Shown in pieces: positions 1-22,410 of a stretch of 64,000 bases of DNA (its first letter is position 1; each line of letters begins with the position of its first letter). Location of the stretch: the NCBI RefSeq assembly GCF_041381155.1, contig NC_091144.1, positions 3,899,001 to 3,963,000 of the forward strand, written 5' to 3'. A program made the translations under genes and the position numbers. The notes below the pieces were generated by a model, which was not told the origin of the DNA, made no database searches, and was given only the letters and a program-made list of their open reading frames with translations. This DNA comes from Argopecten irradians (Eukaryota; Mollusca; Bivalvia; Pectinida; Pectinidae).

Positions 1-1488
1 GGCCATGTCTATATCTAAATTGAGAGACATTTTTTTTTTAAATATTGCAAGCAATATGTATACTGACAGTACCTGGTTTCTAACTAACTAAATTATACCA
101 CTAAATACCTAAACAACATTAAAAATGGTCAGCTACTAGAGGTACTAATCAAAGTAGAGAAATTTCGCTTACCTTTAGCCGTCTGTTTCTTCGTCTTCAG
201 GTTCTTTCTTTTCTTCTTTATATTGAAGAGCCTGGTCATGCAGCACCAAATAACATAACCCCTTACCCCACCTTGTCGCCCTATGGATGGCTGTGTTGGT
301 CGAAATGACGACAAGGAGTAGGGTAGAAGCTTGTTGACGGCTTTTATTCAAAGTGTAGACAAGAGTTCTCACTTTCTCTCTCTCATGTGTGTGGCCCTAG
401 AGGAGGCGGTGACGTAGGTGTATGTGAGGCGGAAGTACCCAGTCTCAGTCTTATTCCCGTCTGATGTCCGTCTAATTTCAGTCTAGTTTCCGTCTCCGTC
501 TGGTTTCAGTCTAGTTTGTCTTCAGTCTGGTTTCAGTCTCCGTCTGACTGGGGCCTATTGCGGCCCTCTATTTATAATGATTGGGTACGTGACTGGTACA
601 CGTGCCGTTGGGACAATGCTTGCCCCAAAGGTTACCCAGCTCATCATAAACTGTCAAAATTTACTAATTTTAATTCAGAATACAGCCTTACCGGCGCCTG
701 ATGCAGGCTTAACAAAATAGAAATGTTTTGATTTTCTGACTGGACTTGGTTGAGGCTGGACAGAACCGCCTGTAATATGCACATTTTGAACAAACTATAC
801 TGCGCAGTTAAACAGGTGTGTGGACTACGCGATGTCCTGTCATTCCTTCAAGAACATTCCACGTAGTCCCTACCATACCCATACCTATTCGGTAACAATT
901 AACTAATAAGTTGGTCACCTAGTTTAACACGTGCATAGACCGTGCGATGTCCTGCCATGCTTTCCAGAACATCCCACGTAGTCGCTACTAAGTAGGTGCC
1001 GTAACAATTTACTGATATTTCGGTCACCTAGTTTGGCCATGCCTTAAAACAACAACCTAACTCTGGCTGCAAACATGAGTAAACAATCCCGCGTTACTGA
1101 CCTTTAAATATACTACACATCAATACTAGGTCTCAGCAACACTATATACACCACAATAATGCACTATGAAATTAAACACAGCCTAATAAATATATACATG
1201 GTTGTTATTAAATAACTAATACTTGTACTCTTATAAAATACACTATAATTTAACTCAGCCCCGCGATCCACAATTATACACGGCTAACATGACAACTTCT
1301 GTCAAGGTTCAACAGGTACCCCACTTCCTGTTTACCTAGCGGGAATATTCAAATATCATATCTATTAATGATATTCATGGGGACTTAAGCAGGGCTACTA
1401 GCCTGTCTATCTCTATAGGGTTACAATCATCTATCACCAATAATATCATTGGGGCTTAAGCAAGGCTACCAGCCTGCATACCTCTATA
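1..1488. other. Repeat-rich non-coding flank upstream of the 71-bp satellite
   Basis: No exon of the neighbouring aminopeptidase is recognised here, so its first coding exons (about 140-150 residues by comparison with vertebrate LAP3) probably lie before the window. Visible structure: a pyrimidine-rich stretch at about 440-550 in which GTCTAGTTTC-like words recur; an imperfect direct duplication of about 115 bp at about 800-1035, each copy holding GATGTCCTG and CACGTAGTC; and a second imperfect duplication of about 95 bp at about 1345-1495, each copy ending CTCTATAGGGTTAC. These look like remnants of mobile or tandem repeats; no reading frame is convincing. Confidence 0.5.
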
Positions 1489-4422
1489 GGGTTACATTTT
1501 GTTGTTACACAATAGCTACAGCTGTGGGTGGCCATTTTGTTTTCTGTGTATGAAATCTACAGTTGCCTTTTGTTGTTACACAATAGCTATAGCTGAGGAT
1601 GGCCATTTTGTTTTCTGTGTATGAAATCTACAGTTACCTTTTGTTGTTACACAATAGCTGCAGCTGTGGGTGGCCATTTTGTTTTCTGTGTATGAAATCT
1701 ACAGTTACCTTTTGTTGTTACACAATAGCTGCAGCTGAGGGTGGCCATTTTGTTTTCTGTGTATGAAATCTACAGTTACCTTTTGTTGTTACACAATAGC
1801 TACAGCTGTGGGTGGCCATTTTGTTTTCTGTGTATGAAATCTACAGTTACCTATTGTTGTTACACAATAGCTGCAGCTGTGGGTGGCCATTTTGTTTTCT
1901 GTGTATGAAATCTACAGTTACCTTTGTTGTAACACAATAGCTGCAGCTGGGGTGGCCATTTTGTTTTCTGTGTATGAAATCTACAGTTACCTTTTGTTGT
2001 TACACAATAGCTGCAGCTGTGGGTGGCCATTTTGTTTTCTGTGTATGAAATCTACAGTTACCTTTTGTTGTTACACAATAGCTACAGTGGGTGGCCATTT
2101 TGTTTTCTGTGTATGAAATCTACAGTTACCTTTTGTTGTACACAATAGCTACAGCTGTGGGTGGCCATTTTGTTTTCTGTGTATGAAATCTACAGTTACC
2201 TTTTGTTGTTACACAATAGCTGCAGCTGAGGGTGGCCATTTTGTTTTCTGTGTATGAAATCTACAGTTACCTTTTGTTGTTACACAATAGCTGCAGCTGA
2301 GGGTGGCCATTTTGTTTTCTGTGTATGAAATCTACAGTTGCCTTTTGTTGTTACACAATAGCTACAGCTGAGGGTGGCCATTTTGTTTTCTGTGTATGAA
2401 ATCTCCAGTTGCCTTTTGTTGTTACACAATAGCTGCAGCTGTGGGTGGCCATTTTGTTTTCTGTGTATGAAATCTACAGTTACTTTTTTGTTGTTACACA
2501 ATAGCTTCAGCTGTGGGTGGCCATTTTGTTTTCTGTGTATGAAATCTACAGTTACCTTTTGTTGTTACACAATAGCTGCAGCTGTGGGTGGCCATTTTGT
2601 TTTCTGTGTATGAAATCTACAGTTACCTTTTGTTGTAACACAATAGCTACAGCTGTGGGTGGCCATTTTGTTTTCTGTGTATGAAATCTACAGTTACCTT
2701 TTGTTGTTACACAATAGCTACAGCTGTGGGTGGCCATTTTGTTTTCTGTGTATGAAATCTACAGTTACCTTTTGTTGTAACACAATAGCTACAGCTGTGG
2801 GTGGCCATTTTGTTTTCTGTGTATGAAATCTACAGTTACCTTTTGTTGTTACACAATAGCTGCAGCTGAGGGTGGCCATTTTGTTTTCTGTGTATGAAAT
2901 CTACAGTTACCTTTTGTTGTTACACAATAGCTACAGCTGTGGGTGGCCATTTTGTTTTCTGTGTATGAAATCTACAGTTGCCTTTTGTTGTTACACAATA
3001 GCTGCAGCTGTGGGTGGCCATTTTGTTTTCTGTGTATGAAATCTCCAGTTACCTTTTGTTGTTACACAATAGCTACAGCTGAGGGTGGCCATTTTGTTTT
3101 CTGTGTATGAAATCTACAGTTACCTTTTGTTGTTACACAATAGCTGCAGCTGAGGGTGGCCATTTTGTTTTCTGTGTATGAAATCTACAGTTACCTTTTG
3201 TTGTTACACTATAGCTGCAGCTGAAGGTGGCCATTTTGTTTTCTGTGTATGAAATCTACAGTTGCCTTTTGTTGTTACACAATAGCTGCAGCTGTGGGTG
3301 GCCATTTTGTTTTCTGTGTATGAAATCTACAGTTGCCTTTTGTTGTTACACAATAGCTGCAGCTGAGGGTGGCCATTTTGTTTTCTGTGTATGAAATCTA
3401 CAGTTACCTTTTGTTGTTACACAATAGCTGCAGCTGAGGGTGGCCATTTTGTTTTCTGTGTATGAAATCTACAGTTGCCTTTTGTTGTTACACAATAGCT
3501 GCAGCTGTGGGTGGCCATTTTGTTTTCTGTGTATGAAATCTACAGTTACCTTTTGTTGTTACACTATAGCTGCAGCTGTGGGTGGCCATTTTGTTTTCTG
3601 TGTATGAAATCTACAGTTACCTTTTGTTGTTACACAATAGCTGCAGCTGAGGGTGGCCATTTTGTTTTCTGTGTATGAAATCTACAGTTACCTTTTGTTG
3701 TTACACAATAGCTGCAGCTGTGGGTGGCCATTTTGTTTTCTGTGTATGAAATCTACAGTTACCTTTTGTTGTTACACAATAGCTGCAGCTGAGGGTGGCC
3801 ATTTTGTTTTCTGTGTATGAAATCTACAGTTCCCTTTTGTTGTTACACAATAGCTGCAGCTGTGGGTGGCCATTTTGTTTTTTTGTGTATGAAATCTACA
3901 GTTACCTTTTGTTGTTACACAATAGCTGCAGCTGTGGGTGGCCATTTTGTTTTCTGTGTATGAAATCTACAGTTGCCTTTTGTTGTTACACAATAGCTGC
4001 AGCTGAGGGTGGCCATTTTGTTTTCTGTGTATGAAATCTACAGTTACCTTTTGTTGTTACACAATAGCTGCAGCTGTGGGTGGCCATTTTGTTTTCTGTG
4101 TATGAAATCTACAGTTGCCTTTTGTTGTTACACAATAGCTACAGCTGTGGGTGGCCATTTTGTTTTCTGTGTATGAAATCTACAGTTACCTTTTGTTGTT
4201 ACACAATAGCTGCAGCTGAGGGTGGCCATTTTGTTTTCTGTGTATGAAATCTACAGTTACCTTTTGTTGTTACACAATAGCTGCAGCTGAGGGTGGCCAT
4301 TTTGTTTTCTGTGTATGAAATCTACAGTTACCTTTTGTTGTTACACAATAGCTGCAGCTGTGGGTGGCCATTTTGTTTTCTGTGTATGAAATCTACAGTT
4401 ACCTTTTGTTGTTACACAATAG

Positions 4423-4440
<18 letters not shown>
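1489..4440 (+). repeat. 71-bp satellite, about 41 copies, made from a LAP3 intron/exon junction
   Basis: Head-to-tail units of 71 bp; for example CCATTTTGTT starts at 2521 and again at 2592. Each unit has a T-rich tract, ACACAATAG, then about 20 bases (CTGCAGCTGAGGGTGGCCAT or the CTGTGGG variant), then TTTTGTTTTCTGTGTATG and ATCTACAG. The last copy does not return to intron sequence after GGCCAT: it continues into the LAP3 exon. Each unit is therefore about 51 nt of intron, including the acceptor AG, plus the first 20 nt of the exon. Copies differ at a few positions (GCTGCAG/GCTACAG, GAGGG/TGGGG). The period is not a multiple of three, and reading frames inside the array are incidental. Confidence 0.93.
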
Positions 4441-12054
<7,614 letters not shown>

Positions 12055-13032
12055 ACAATTTAAATCATTACAAAAACTTTGTATTTATTGATTATTGTGA
12101 AGTTTTTGTTCATCTCAAATTAAGTACAGGTACATACTGAAACCATATATATTGATCATATTTTCCTATACATTTGCCAAAGGACAAGGTACATGGATGT
12201 ATGTATGTTTTACATAGGCATGTGCTTGTATTAGTATGTACATGTAATATAATAGAAGAGATATCAGGTACATAGTGATACGTGGTGCCATATATACACT
12301 GTATACAGTAAACAATGTATAGTAGCGGAGAGGTGGTCATCAATGAGAATCCTACCACTAGGCCTCGACATCTCTGTGACCCAGTGCTTGATCGGAGATA
12401 TTGTTATTCTGACTGATTATTATGGACTACCTAACATGCTGACTAGGCTGATATTTCTGAGGATGATTTCTTATTAGTCTGCTTGATACATCTGTTGCTT
12501 GTCATGAAATGCTTGTGTTGTGATAAATGTGAGATACGAAGAAAATCATTAAAATGCTAGAACATTGACTATACTCCACTTTGTATTGTTTTGGGATATA
12601 CCAGGGGGAAAAAACCGGTAAACTGAGCATATATAGGAGTCATAGAAACATTTGTCGAGCTAAGAGATTAAATTGAAATTTTGAGGCCAGGAAGATATTT
12701 TAAAGGAATAGCTCTTACTAATTTATCTTACACTGGATGGAATATCCATAATTTGGATTTCCTAGCTTCTCTGTGAGAGTTATTCCCCTTTGTTACAAAA
12801 CGGTTATAATTAATTAAACAGCGCTTCTCCTCCTAAACTACTCTACTAGAACAATTTCAATGAAACTTGGTGGAAATATTCCTAATACAAAATAGATCAA
12901 GGCATCCAGTTGATCTTTGACCTTTAGCTGAAGTTTAATAATAATTTCTCAGAAATCAAGAGTCAAAACAAAATAGACAGGCTTCAAACCTTAGAGTCAA
13001 ATCTGATTTTGGGAGTGAAAAAACTCTCCAAG
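12055..13032 (+). other. LAP3: LAP3 3' UTR and flank
   Basis: AT-rich sequence after the stop. ATTAAA at 12548-12553 is the best candidate polyadenylation signal; no AATAAA in the sense direction was seen closer to the stop. From about 12600 the sequence is unassigned, with no gene seen. Confidence 0.5.
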
Positions 13033-13141
13033 GGGTCTACTGGATGTATTGTAGATGTGGGGTCTCTCGGATGCCTTGTAGATGTGGGGTCTCCCGGATG
13101 CCTTGTAGATGTGGGGGTCTCCCGGTTGCCTTGTAGATGTG
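13033..13141 (+). repeat. 27-bp minisatellite, four copies
   Basis: Four imperfect tandem copies containing GGGTCTCCCGGATGCC and TTGTAGATGTGG. Because 27 is a multiple of three, a short frame is open on both strands; it is not a gene. Confidence 0.85.
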
Positions 13142-13269
13142 CGTCATCTATATCGGAAAAAGAACTAATCAAACCAAATTATGTACATGTTGAAGGTGTT
13201 ACAAGTAGCTGGTGGAACCCTCCGACCATCATGTAAAAATCAATAGGATAGATTATCAAAATAAATTAA

Positions 13270-14912
13270 ACAAGAGGCCAATGGGCCTTAACCCTCCGAC
13301 CATCATGTAAAAATCAATAGGATAGATTATCAAAATAAATTAAATAAGAGGCCCATGAGCCTTAACGGTTATCTGACTATTGGCACAATACAACATAGTC
13401 ATTTAAAAATTTCAGCCATTTTGACTCCAGTGATCTTGAATGAAGATCAAGGTTATTTTTTTTTAAAAACAAATATGGTAGCCCTTCATCCCAGCATGTC
13501 ACAGGCCCAATATCAGGTGTCTAGGCCTCTTACTTATTCACAACAAGTGACTTCAAGATTTTAGCCTAATTGACCCCTGTGACCTTAAATGAAGGTCAAG
13601 GTCATTCATTTGAACAAACTTTGTAGCCCTTCATCCCAGCATGCTACAGACCAAATATCAGTGCCCTGGGCTTTCTGGTTCTTGAGAAGAAGATGTTTAA
13701 AAGATTTTAGCTTTTTTTACCCTTGTGCCCTTGAATGAAGATCAAGGTCATTTATTTGAACAAACTTGATTGCCCTTCATCCCAGCATGTCAAGGGCCCA
13801 ATATCAGGTCTCTAGGCCTCTTAGTTATACACAAGAAGTTGCTTGAAGGATTTTAGCCTATTTGACCCCTGTAATCTAAAATGAAGGTCAAGGTCATTCA
13901 TTTGAACAAACTTGTTTGCCCTTGATCCCAGCATGCAACAGGCCCAATATCAGTGCCCTGGGCCTTGTGGTTCTTGAGAAGAAGTCGTTTAAAAGGTTTT
14001 AGCCTTTTTGACCCGTGACCTTGAATGAAGATCAAGGTCATTCATTTGAACAAACTTAAGCCCTTCATCCCAGCATGCTACAGGCCCAATATCATTACCC
14101 TGGGCCTTCTGTTTTTTTGAGAAGAAGTTGCTTAAAGATTTTAGCCTATTTAACCCCTGTGGCCTTGAATGGAGGTCAGGGTTATTCATCTTAACAAACT
14201 TGGTAGCCCTTCATCCCAGGATGTTGCTGGCCCAATATGAGAACCCTGAGGCTTTCCATTCTTGAAAAGAAGTCGTTTAAGCCTACTTGACCCCTGCGAC
14301 CTTGAATGAAGGTCAAGGCCATTCATTTGAACAAACTTTGTAGCCCTTCATCCCCATGCTGCAGGCCCAATATTAGTATCCTGGGCCTTTTGGTTCTTGA
14401 GAAGAAGTCGTTTAAAGATTTTAGCCTTTTTGACCCCTGTGACCTTGAATGAAGATCCAGGTCATTCCTTTGAACAAACTTGATAGCCCTTCATCCCAGC
14501 ATGGCAAGGGCCCAACATCAGGTCTCTAGGCCTCTTAGTTATTCATAAGAAGTTGTTTAAAGGATTTTAGCATATTTGACCCCTTTGACCTTAAATGAAA
14601 GTTAAGGTCATTCATTTTAACAAACTTGGTAGCCCTTCATCACAAAATGTTACAAGCCCAATATCAGTACCCTGGGCCTTCTGGTTCTTGAGAAGAAGTT
14701 ATTTAAAGATTTTGGCCTTTTTGACCCCTGTGACCTTGAATGAAGGTCAAGGTCATTCATTTGGACAAACTTGGTAGCCCTTCATCCCAGCATGCTACAG
14801 GGCAAATATCAGTACCCTGGGTCTTTTGGTTATTGAGAAGAAGTCATTTGAATGAAAAGTTTAGGCACGGCGCACGACGACGGACGGTGCATGATGACAA
14901 TAGGTCATAAAA
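13270..14912 (+). mobile_element. Helentron/HINE-like element with internal ~165-bp tandem repeats (copy 1)
   Basis: It begins AAGAGGCCCATGAGCC at 13346, with a partial duplicate of the start and about 75 bp of flank at about 13270-13340, followed by GGTTATCTGAC. The body is about nine degenerate units of about 165 bp, each with words such as GACCTTGAATGAAGGTCAAG, TAGCCCTTCATCCCAGC and TTCTTGAGAAGAAGT. It ends with GCACGACGACGGACG and GACAATAGGTCAT, but lacks the final hairpin seen in copy 2 (37973-41274). No protein frame. Confidence 0.65.
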
Positions 14913-16508
14913 AAGAATAATCAAACATACATGGTTTTGACACTTTTATTTTAATAGTTGTATAATAATGCTTCCAAAGTTTTACTTGATAGATCATACA
15001 ATATTCTGTATGAAGCAGTTTTGTGTATTTTGGGTTGAAAGAGTATTTCAGGTTGTGCCCTTGTAGATGTTAAGTTAATAAAGCACAACCATATTTATAT
15101 CCTTAGATTCTTAACATGTCAAAATAAATTACCAAGAAAAAATATAAATGCGCTCACTTATACATGTGTCACAACAATAATCAGCAAAGATACCAAATCA
15201 GTACATGTGATACACATGTAGTGGGTACCACAGAAAGCAATATTAAATAAACAGAAAAGATTGAGCATAATTTATCTGAAAATATCATATGGTACAAGTT
15301 CATTGATAAAAACAGACACACGTAACCAATGAGTTAATTGGAGCTAGAATATGACATATTTTCACCTTTCAAAACATACAGAAGTTTCAAACACAACAAT
15401 TTTCCTTCCATGCATGTATCCTTTACAGTATTCATTCGTTAATGTAGATAAAAAGAAAACTACAGTCACTATAGGTGCATGATGTACAATATTTCAGACT
15501 GGTGAACTGATTATTTAACTTTTCTTTTACCGTATCATCCATAAGAATTTATAGCTGTGATTCCTTTATATGTTGCAAAATAAATATAAAAAAAAATCTG
15601 TTTAAAACAAATCTTTCCAGCCACACGCAATTCGAAAATCACATCAACCTCACTCTCCATCAATCCAAATAGTCCTGTTTATAAGAGCACCAGGCATACC
15701 AGGGTACTCTCTATGTACATCTTATGGTAATCCCTGGAGCATTATTTTGGAGGCAGGATCATAGATCCCAAGAAATAATTAACACATCATATAAATTACT
15801 AGGTATATATATTAAGTAAGAAAGACATTCAACTCATATATACAGCTGGTGGTTTATCAAAAAAAGGCAGATTGAAGAGTAAACTGAATACATACATAAC
15901 ATATATACACACTCTCATGTCGAAAATACCACCATTATCATACCAAAATAAATACACATTTTCTTGACTAGCGCAATTCATAGAGACATCATTAATGAAG
16001 AACAGACAACATTTAAGTGGTGAACTTTAAAGCTAGACCACTATATGTTTAAGAAAAACCAAATGATGAGAGTTGTATGTTTTATAAATGTAGATAACAA
16101 AGAAAACTGACCATACAGGATGAGGGTCTAGACGTAATAAAGCCAGAAGTAGTTTAAGGTGACAAAGGACTGTTCATGCATTTGTAGCATGTATACATGT
16201 ATATGCATTTAAATATTTCAAAAAAAAAATCTAAATTTACTGTATTTGATTGAAAAGATCTGTGACTTCTACGATACTTACCCAAGTGTGTATCTTGTAG
16301 ATTTGAGAGAAAAGTGGTGGAGAATTTACTGTTTTTTCAAAACAATTTAATGAAAAAGCCATGTACACTGTAATACTCATGCAAAAATGCTTCATATCAT
16401 AAAATGACATCAATTTCATATTCAATCGGAACATTAATAATAAATACACATAGTGCACAATACGTTCAAAACATGCTGACTATTAATTGTCACATCAATA
16501 AATAATCC
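14913..16508. other. Low-copy AT-rich segment; possible 3' UTR of the minus-strand gene
   Basis: No coding exon recognised on either strand despite a specific look for pentapeptide-repeat (A-N-L/D-L) coding. A minus-strand AATAAA lies at 14945-14950, so this could be the 3' UTR of the KCTD9-like gene, but nothing connects the two. Elsewhere only ACATGTA words and simple A/T runs are seen. Confidence 0.35.
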
Positions 16509-19500
16509 ATCCAGAATTCATCACATCTAGCATTATAAACTTTGGTTCTAATACCAAGAGACAGTCAGAATTCATCACATCTAGCATTATGAACTTTGGT
16601 TCTAATACCAAGAGACAGTCAGAATTCATCACATCTAGCATTATGAACTTTGGTTCTAATACCAAGAGACAGTCAGAATTCATCACATCTAGCATTATGA
16701 ACTTTGGTTCTAATACCAAGAGACAGTCAGAATTCATCACATCTAGCATTATGAACTTTGGTTCTAATACCAAGAGACAGTCAGAATTCATCACATCTAG
16801 CATTATGAACTTTGGTTCTAATACCAAGAGACAGTCAGAATTCATCACATCTAGCATTATGAACTTTGGTTCTAATACCAAGAGACAGTCAGAATTCATC
16901 ACATCTAGCATTATGAACTTTGGTTCTAATACCAAGAGACAGTCAGAATTCATCACATCTAGCATTATGAACTTTGGTTCTAATACCAAGAGACAGTCAG
17001 AATTCATCACATCTAGCATTATGAACTTTGGTTCTAATACCAAGAGACAGTCAGAATTCATCACATCTAGCATTATGAACTTTGGTTCTAATACCAAGAG
17101 ACAGTCAGAATTCATCACATCTAGCATTATGAACTTTGGTTCTATAATACCAAGAGACAGTCAGAATTCATCACATCTAGCATTATGAACTTTGGTTCTA
17201 ATACCAAGAGACAGTCAGAATTCATCACATCTAGCATTATGAACTTTGGTTCTAATACCAAGAGACAGTCAGAATTCATCACATCTACATATCTTGTTTT
17301 ACAAGACAGTCGAATCCACATTAGCATTATAACTTTGTTTTACAGAGACAGTCAGATTCATCACATCTAGCATTATGAACTTTGGTTCTAATACCAAGAG
17401 ACAGTCAGAATTCATCACATCTAGCATTATGAACTTTGGTTCTAATACCAAGAGACAGTCAGAATTCATCACATCTAGCATTATGAACTTTGGTTCTAAT
17501 ACCAAGAGACAGTCAGAATTCATCACATCTAGCATTATGAACTTTGGTTCTATACCAAGAGACAGTCAGAATTCATCACATCTAGCATTATGAACTTTGG
17601 TTCTAATACCAAGAGACAGTCAGAATTCATCACATCTAGCATTATGAACTTTGGTTCTAATACCAAGAGACAGTCAGAATTCATCACATCTAGCATTATG
17701 AACTTTGGTTCTAATACCAAGAGACAGTCAGAATTCATCACATCTAGCATTATGAACTTTGGTTCTAATACCAAGAGACAGTCAGAATTCATCACATCTA
17801 GCATTATGAACTTTGGTTCTAATACCAAGAGACAGTCAGAATTCATCACATCTAGCATTATGAACTTTGGTTCTAATACCAAGAGACAGTCAGAATTCAT
17901 CACATCTAGCATTATGAACTTTGGTTCTAATACCAAGAGACAGTCAGAATTCATCACATCTAGCATTATGAACTTTGGTTCTAATACCAAGAGACAGTCA
18001 GAATTCATCACATCTAGCATTATGAACTTTGGTTCTAATACCAAGAGACAGTCAGAATTCATCACATCTAGCATTATGAACTTTGGTTCTAATACCAAGA
18101 GACAGTCAGAATTCATCACATCTAGCATTATGAACGTTGGTTAACCAAGAGACAGTCAGAATTCATCACATCTAGCATTATGAACTTTGGTTCTAATACC
18201 AAGAGACAGTCAGAATTCATCACATCTAGCATTATGAACTTTGGTTCTAATACCAAGAGACAGTCAGAATTCATCACATCTAGCATTATGAACTTTGGTT
18301 CTAATACCAAGAGACAGTCAGAATTCATCACATCTAGCATTATGAACTTTGGTTCTAATACCAAGAGACAGTCAGAATCATCACATCTAGCATTATGAAC
18401 TTTGGTTCTAATACCAAGAGACAGTCAGAATTCATCACATCTAGCATTATGAACTTTGGTTCTAATACCAAGAGACAGTCAGAATTCATCACATCTAGCA
18501 TTATGAACTTTGGTTCTAATACCAAGAGACAGTCAGAATTCATCACATCTAGCATTATGAACTTTGGTTCTAATACCAAGAGACAGTCAGAATTCATCAC
18601 ATCTAGCATTATGAACTTTGGTTCTAATACCAAGAGACAGTCAGAATTCATCACATCTAGCATTATGAACTTTGGTTCTAATACCAAGAGACAGTCAGAA
18701 TTCATCACATCTAGCATTATGAACTTTCGTTCTGATACCAAGAGACAGTCAGAATCCATCACATCTAGCATTATGAACTTTGGTTCTAATACCAAGAGAC
18801 AGTCAGAATTCATCACATCTAGCATTATGAACTTTGGTTCTAATACCAAGAGACAGTCAGAATTCATCACATCTAGCATTATGAACTTTGGTTCTAATAC
18901 CAAGAGACAGTCAGAATTCATCACATCTAGCATTATGAACTTTGGTTCTAATACCAAGAGACAGTCAGAATTCATCACATCTAGCATTATGAACTTTGGT
19001 TCTAATACCAAGAGACAGTCAGAATTCATCACATCTAGCATTATGAACTTTGGTTCTAATACCAAGAGACAGTCAGAATTCATCACATCTAGCATTATGA
19101 ACTTTGGTTCTAATACCAAGAGACAGTCAGAATTCATCACATCTAGCATTATGAACTTTGGTTCTAATACCAAGAGACAGTCAGAATTCATCACATCTAG
19201 CATTATGAACTTTGGTTCTAATACCAAGAGACAGTCAGAATTCATCACATCTAGCATTATGAACTTTGGTTCTAATACCAAGAGACAGTCAGAATTCATC
19301 ACATCTAGCATTATGAACTTTGGTTCTAATACCAAGAGACAGTCAGAATTCATCACATCTAGCATTATGAACTTTGGTTCTAATACCAAGAGACAGTCAG
19401 AATTCATCACATCTAGCATTATGAACTTTGGTTCTAATACCAAGAGACAGTCAGAATTCATCACATCTAGCATTATGAACTTTGGTTCTAATACCAAGAG

Positions 19501-22410
19501 ACAGTCAGAATTCATCACATCTAGCATTATGAACTTTGGTTCTAATACCAAGAGACAGTCAGAATTCATCACATCTAGCATTATGAACTTTGGTTCTAAT
19601 ACCAAGAGACAGTCAGAATTCATCACATCTAGCATTATGAACTTTGGTTCTAATACCAAGAGACAGTCAGAATTCATCACATCTAGCATTATGAACTTGT
19701 TCATACAAGACAGTCAGAATTCATCACATCTAGCATTATGAACTTTGGTTCTAATACCAAGAGACAGTCAGAATTCATCACATCTAGCACATGAACTTTG
19801 GTTCTAATACCAAGAGACAGTCAGAATTCATCACATCTAGCATTATGAACTTTGGTTCTAATACCAAGAGACAGTCAGAATTCATCACATCTAGCATTAT
19901 GAACTTTGGTTCTAATACCAAGAGACAGTCAGAATTCATCACATCTAGCATTATGAACTTTGGTTCTAATACCAAGAGACAGTCAGAATTCATCACATCT
20001 AGCATTATGAACTTTGGTTCTAATACCAAGAGACAGTCAGAATTCATCACATCTAGCATTATGAACTTTGGTTCTAATACCAAGAGACAGTCAGAATTCA
20101 TCACATCTAGCATTATGAACTTTGGTTCTAATACCAAGAGACAGTCAGAATTCATCACATCTAGCATTATGAACTTTGGTTCTAATACCAAGAGACAGTC
20201 AGAATTCATCACATCTAGCATTATGAACTTTGGTTCTAATACCAAGAGACAGTCAGAATTCATCACATCTAGCATTATGAACTTTGGTTCTAATACCAAG
20301 AGACAGTCAGAATTCATCACATCTAGCATTATGAACTTTTCTTTCAGTCAGAATACCAAGAGACAGTCAGAATTCATCACATCTAGCATTATGAACTTTG
20401 GTTCTAATACCAAGAGACAGTCAGAATTCATCACATCTAGCATTATGAACTTTGGTTCTAATACCAAGAGACAGTCAGAATTCATCACATCTAGCATTAT
20501 GAACTTTGGTTCTAATACCAAGAGACAGTCAGAATTCATCACATCTAGCATTATGAACTTTGGTTCTAATACCAAGAGACAGTCAGAATTCATCACATCT
20601 AGCATTATGAACTTTGGTTCTAATACCAAGAGACAGTCAGAATTCATCACATCTAGCATTATGAACTTTGGTTCTAATACCAAGAGACAGTCAGAATTCA
20701 TCACATCTAGCATTATGAACTTTGGTTTCTAATACCAAGAGACAGTCAGAATTCATCACATCTAGCATTATGAACTTTGGTTCTAATACCAAGAGACAGT
20801 CAGAATTCATCACATCTAGCATTATGAACTTTGGTTCTAATACCAAGAGACAGTCAGAATTCATCACATCTAGCATTATGAACTTTGGTTCTAATACCAA
20901 GAGACAGTCAGAATTCATCACATCTAGCATTATGAACTTTGGTTCTAATACCAAGAGACAGTCAGAATTCATCACATCTAGCATTATGAACTTTGGTTCT
21001 AAATACCAAGAGACAGTCAGAATTCATCACATCTAGCATTATGAACTTTGGTTCTAATACCAAGAGACAGTCAGAATTCATCACATCTAGCATTATGAAC
21101 TTTCGTTCTAATACCAAGAGACAGTCAGAATTCATCACATCTAGCATTATGAACTTTGGTTCTAATACCAAGAGACAGTCAGAATTCATCACATCTAGCA
21201 TTATGAACTTTGGTTCTAATACCAAGAGACAGTCAGAATTCATCACATCTAGCATTATGAACTTTGGTTCTAATACCAAGAGACAGTCAGAATTCATCAC
21301 ATCTAGCATTATGAACTTTGGTTCTAATACCAAGAGACAGTCAGAATTCATCACATCTAGCATTATGAACTTTGGTTCTAATACCAAGAGACAGTCAGAA
21401 TTCATCACATCTAGCATTATGAACTTTGGTTCTAATACCAAGAGACAGTCAGAATTCATCACATCTAGCATTATGAACTTTGGTTCTAATACCAAGAGAC
21501 AGTCAGAATTCATCACATCTAGCATTATGAACTTTGGTTCTAATACCAAGAGACAGTCAGAATTCATCACATCTAGCATTATGAACTTTGGTTTCTAATA
21601 CCAAGAGACAGTCAGAATTCATCACATCTAGCATTATGAACTTTGGTTCTAATACCAAGAGACAGTCAGAATTCATCATCACATCTAGCATTATGAACTT
21701 TGGTTCTAATACCAAGAGACAGTCAGAATCATCACATCTAGCATTATGAACTTTGGTTCTAATACCAAGAGACAGTCAGAATTCATCACATCTAGCATTA
21801 TGAACTTTGGTTCTAATACCAAGAGACAGTCAGAATTCATCACATCTAGCATTATGAACTTTGGTTCTAATACCAAGAGACAGTCAGAATTCATCACATC
21901 TAGCATTATGAACTTTGGTTCTAATACCAAGAGACAGTCAGAATTCATCACATCTAGCATTATGAACTTTGGTTCAATACCAAGAGACAGTCAGAATTCA
22001 TCACATCTAGCATTATGAACTTTGGTTCTGATACCAAGAGACAGTCAGAATTCATCACATCTAGCATTATGAACTTTGGTTCTAATACCAAGAGACAGTC
22101 AGAATTCATCACATCTAGCATTATGAACTTTGGTTCTAATACCAAGAGACAGTCAGAATTCATCACATCTAGCATTATGAAACTTTGGTTCTAATACCAA
22201 GAGACAGTCAGAATTCATCACATCTAGCATTATGAACTTTGGTTCTAATACCAAGAGACAGTCAGAATTCATCACATCTAGCATTATGAACTTTGGTTCT
22301 AATACCAAGAGACAGTCAGAATTCATCACATCTAGCATTATGAACTTTGGTTCTAATACCAAGAGACAGTCAGAATTCATCACATCTACATTATGAACTT
22401 TGGTTCTAAG
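16509..22410. repeat. 54-bp satellite, about 109 near-identical copies
   Basis: Units of 54 bp containing TAGCATTATGAACTTTGG, CTAATACCAAGAGACAG and TCAGAATTCATCACATC. Most copies are identical; the few variants are single substitutions (GTTCTGATACC, TTTCGTTC) or one-base indels. A damaged patch lies at 17285-17375. Frames are open on both strands for up to 449 codons because 54 is divisible by three and the unit has no stop in those frames. Nothing suggests translation: no start context, no domain, and the same openness on both strands. Confidence 0.96.

Noticed and set aside
16237..16458. Minus-strand frame next to a GTAAGT (16275-16280) as a possible missing KCTD9 exon
   Set aside because: The translation shows no pentapeptide pattern or KCTD9 similarity and is rich in hydrophobic low-complexity sequence.
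16589..22175. Reading frames of up to 449 codons with an 18-residue repeat, on both strands
   Set aside because: They follow from a stop-free 54-bp satellite. Both strands are open, there is no unique N or C terminus, and breaks occur wherever a copy has an indel.
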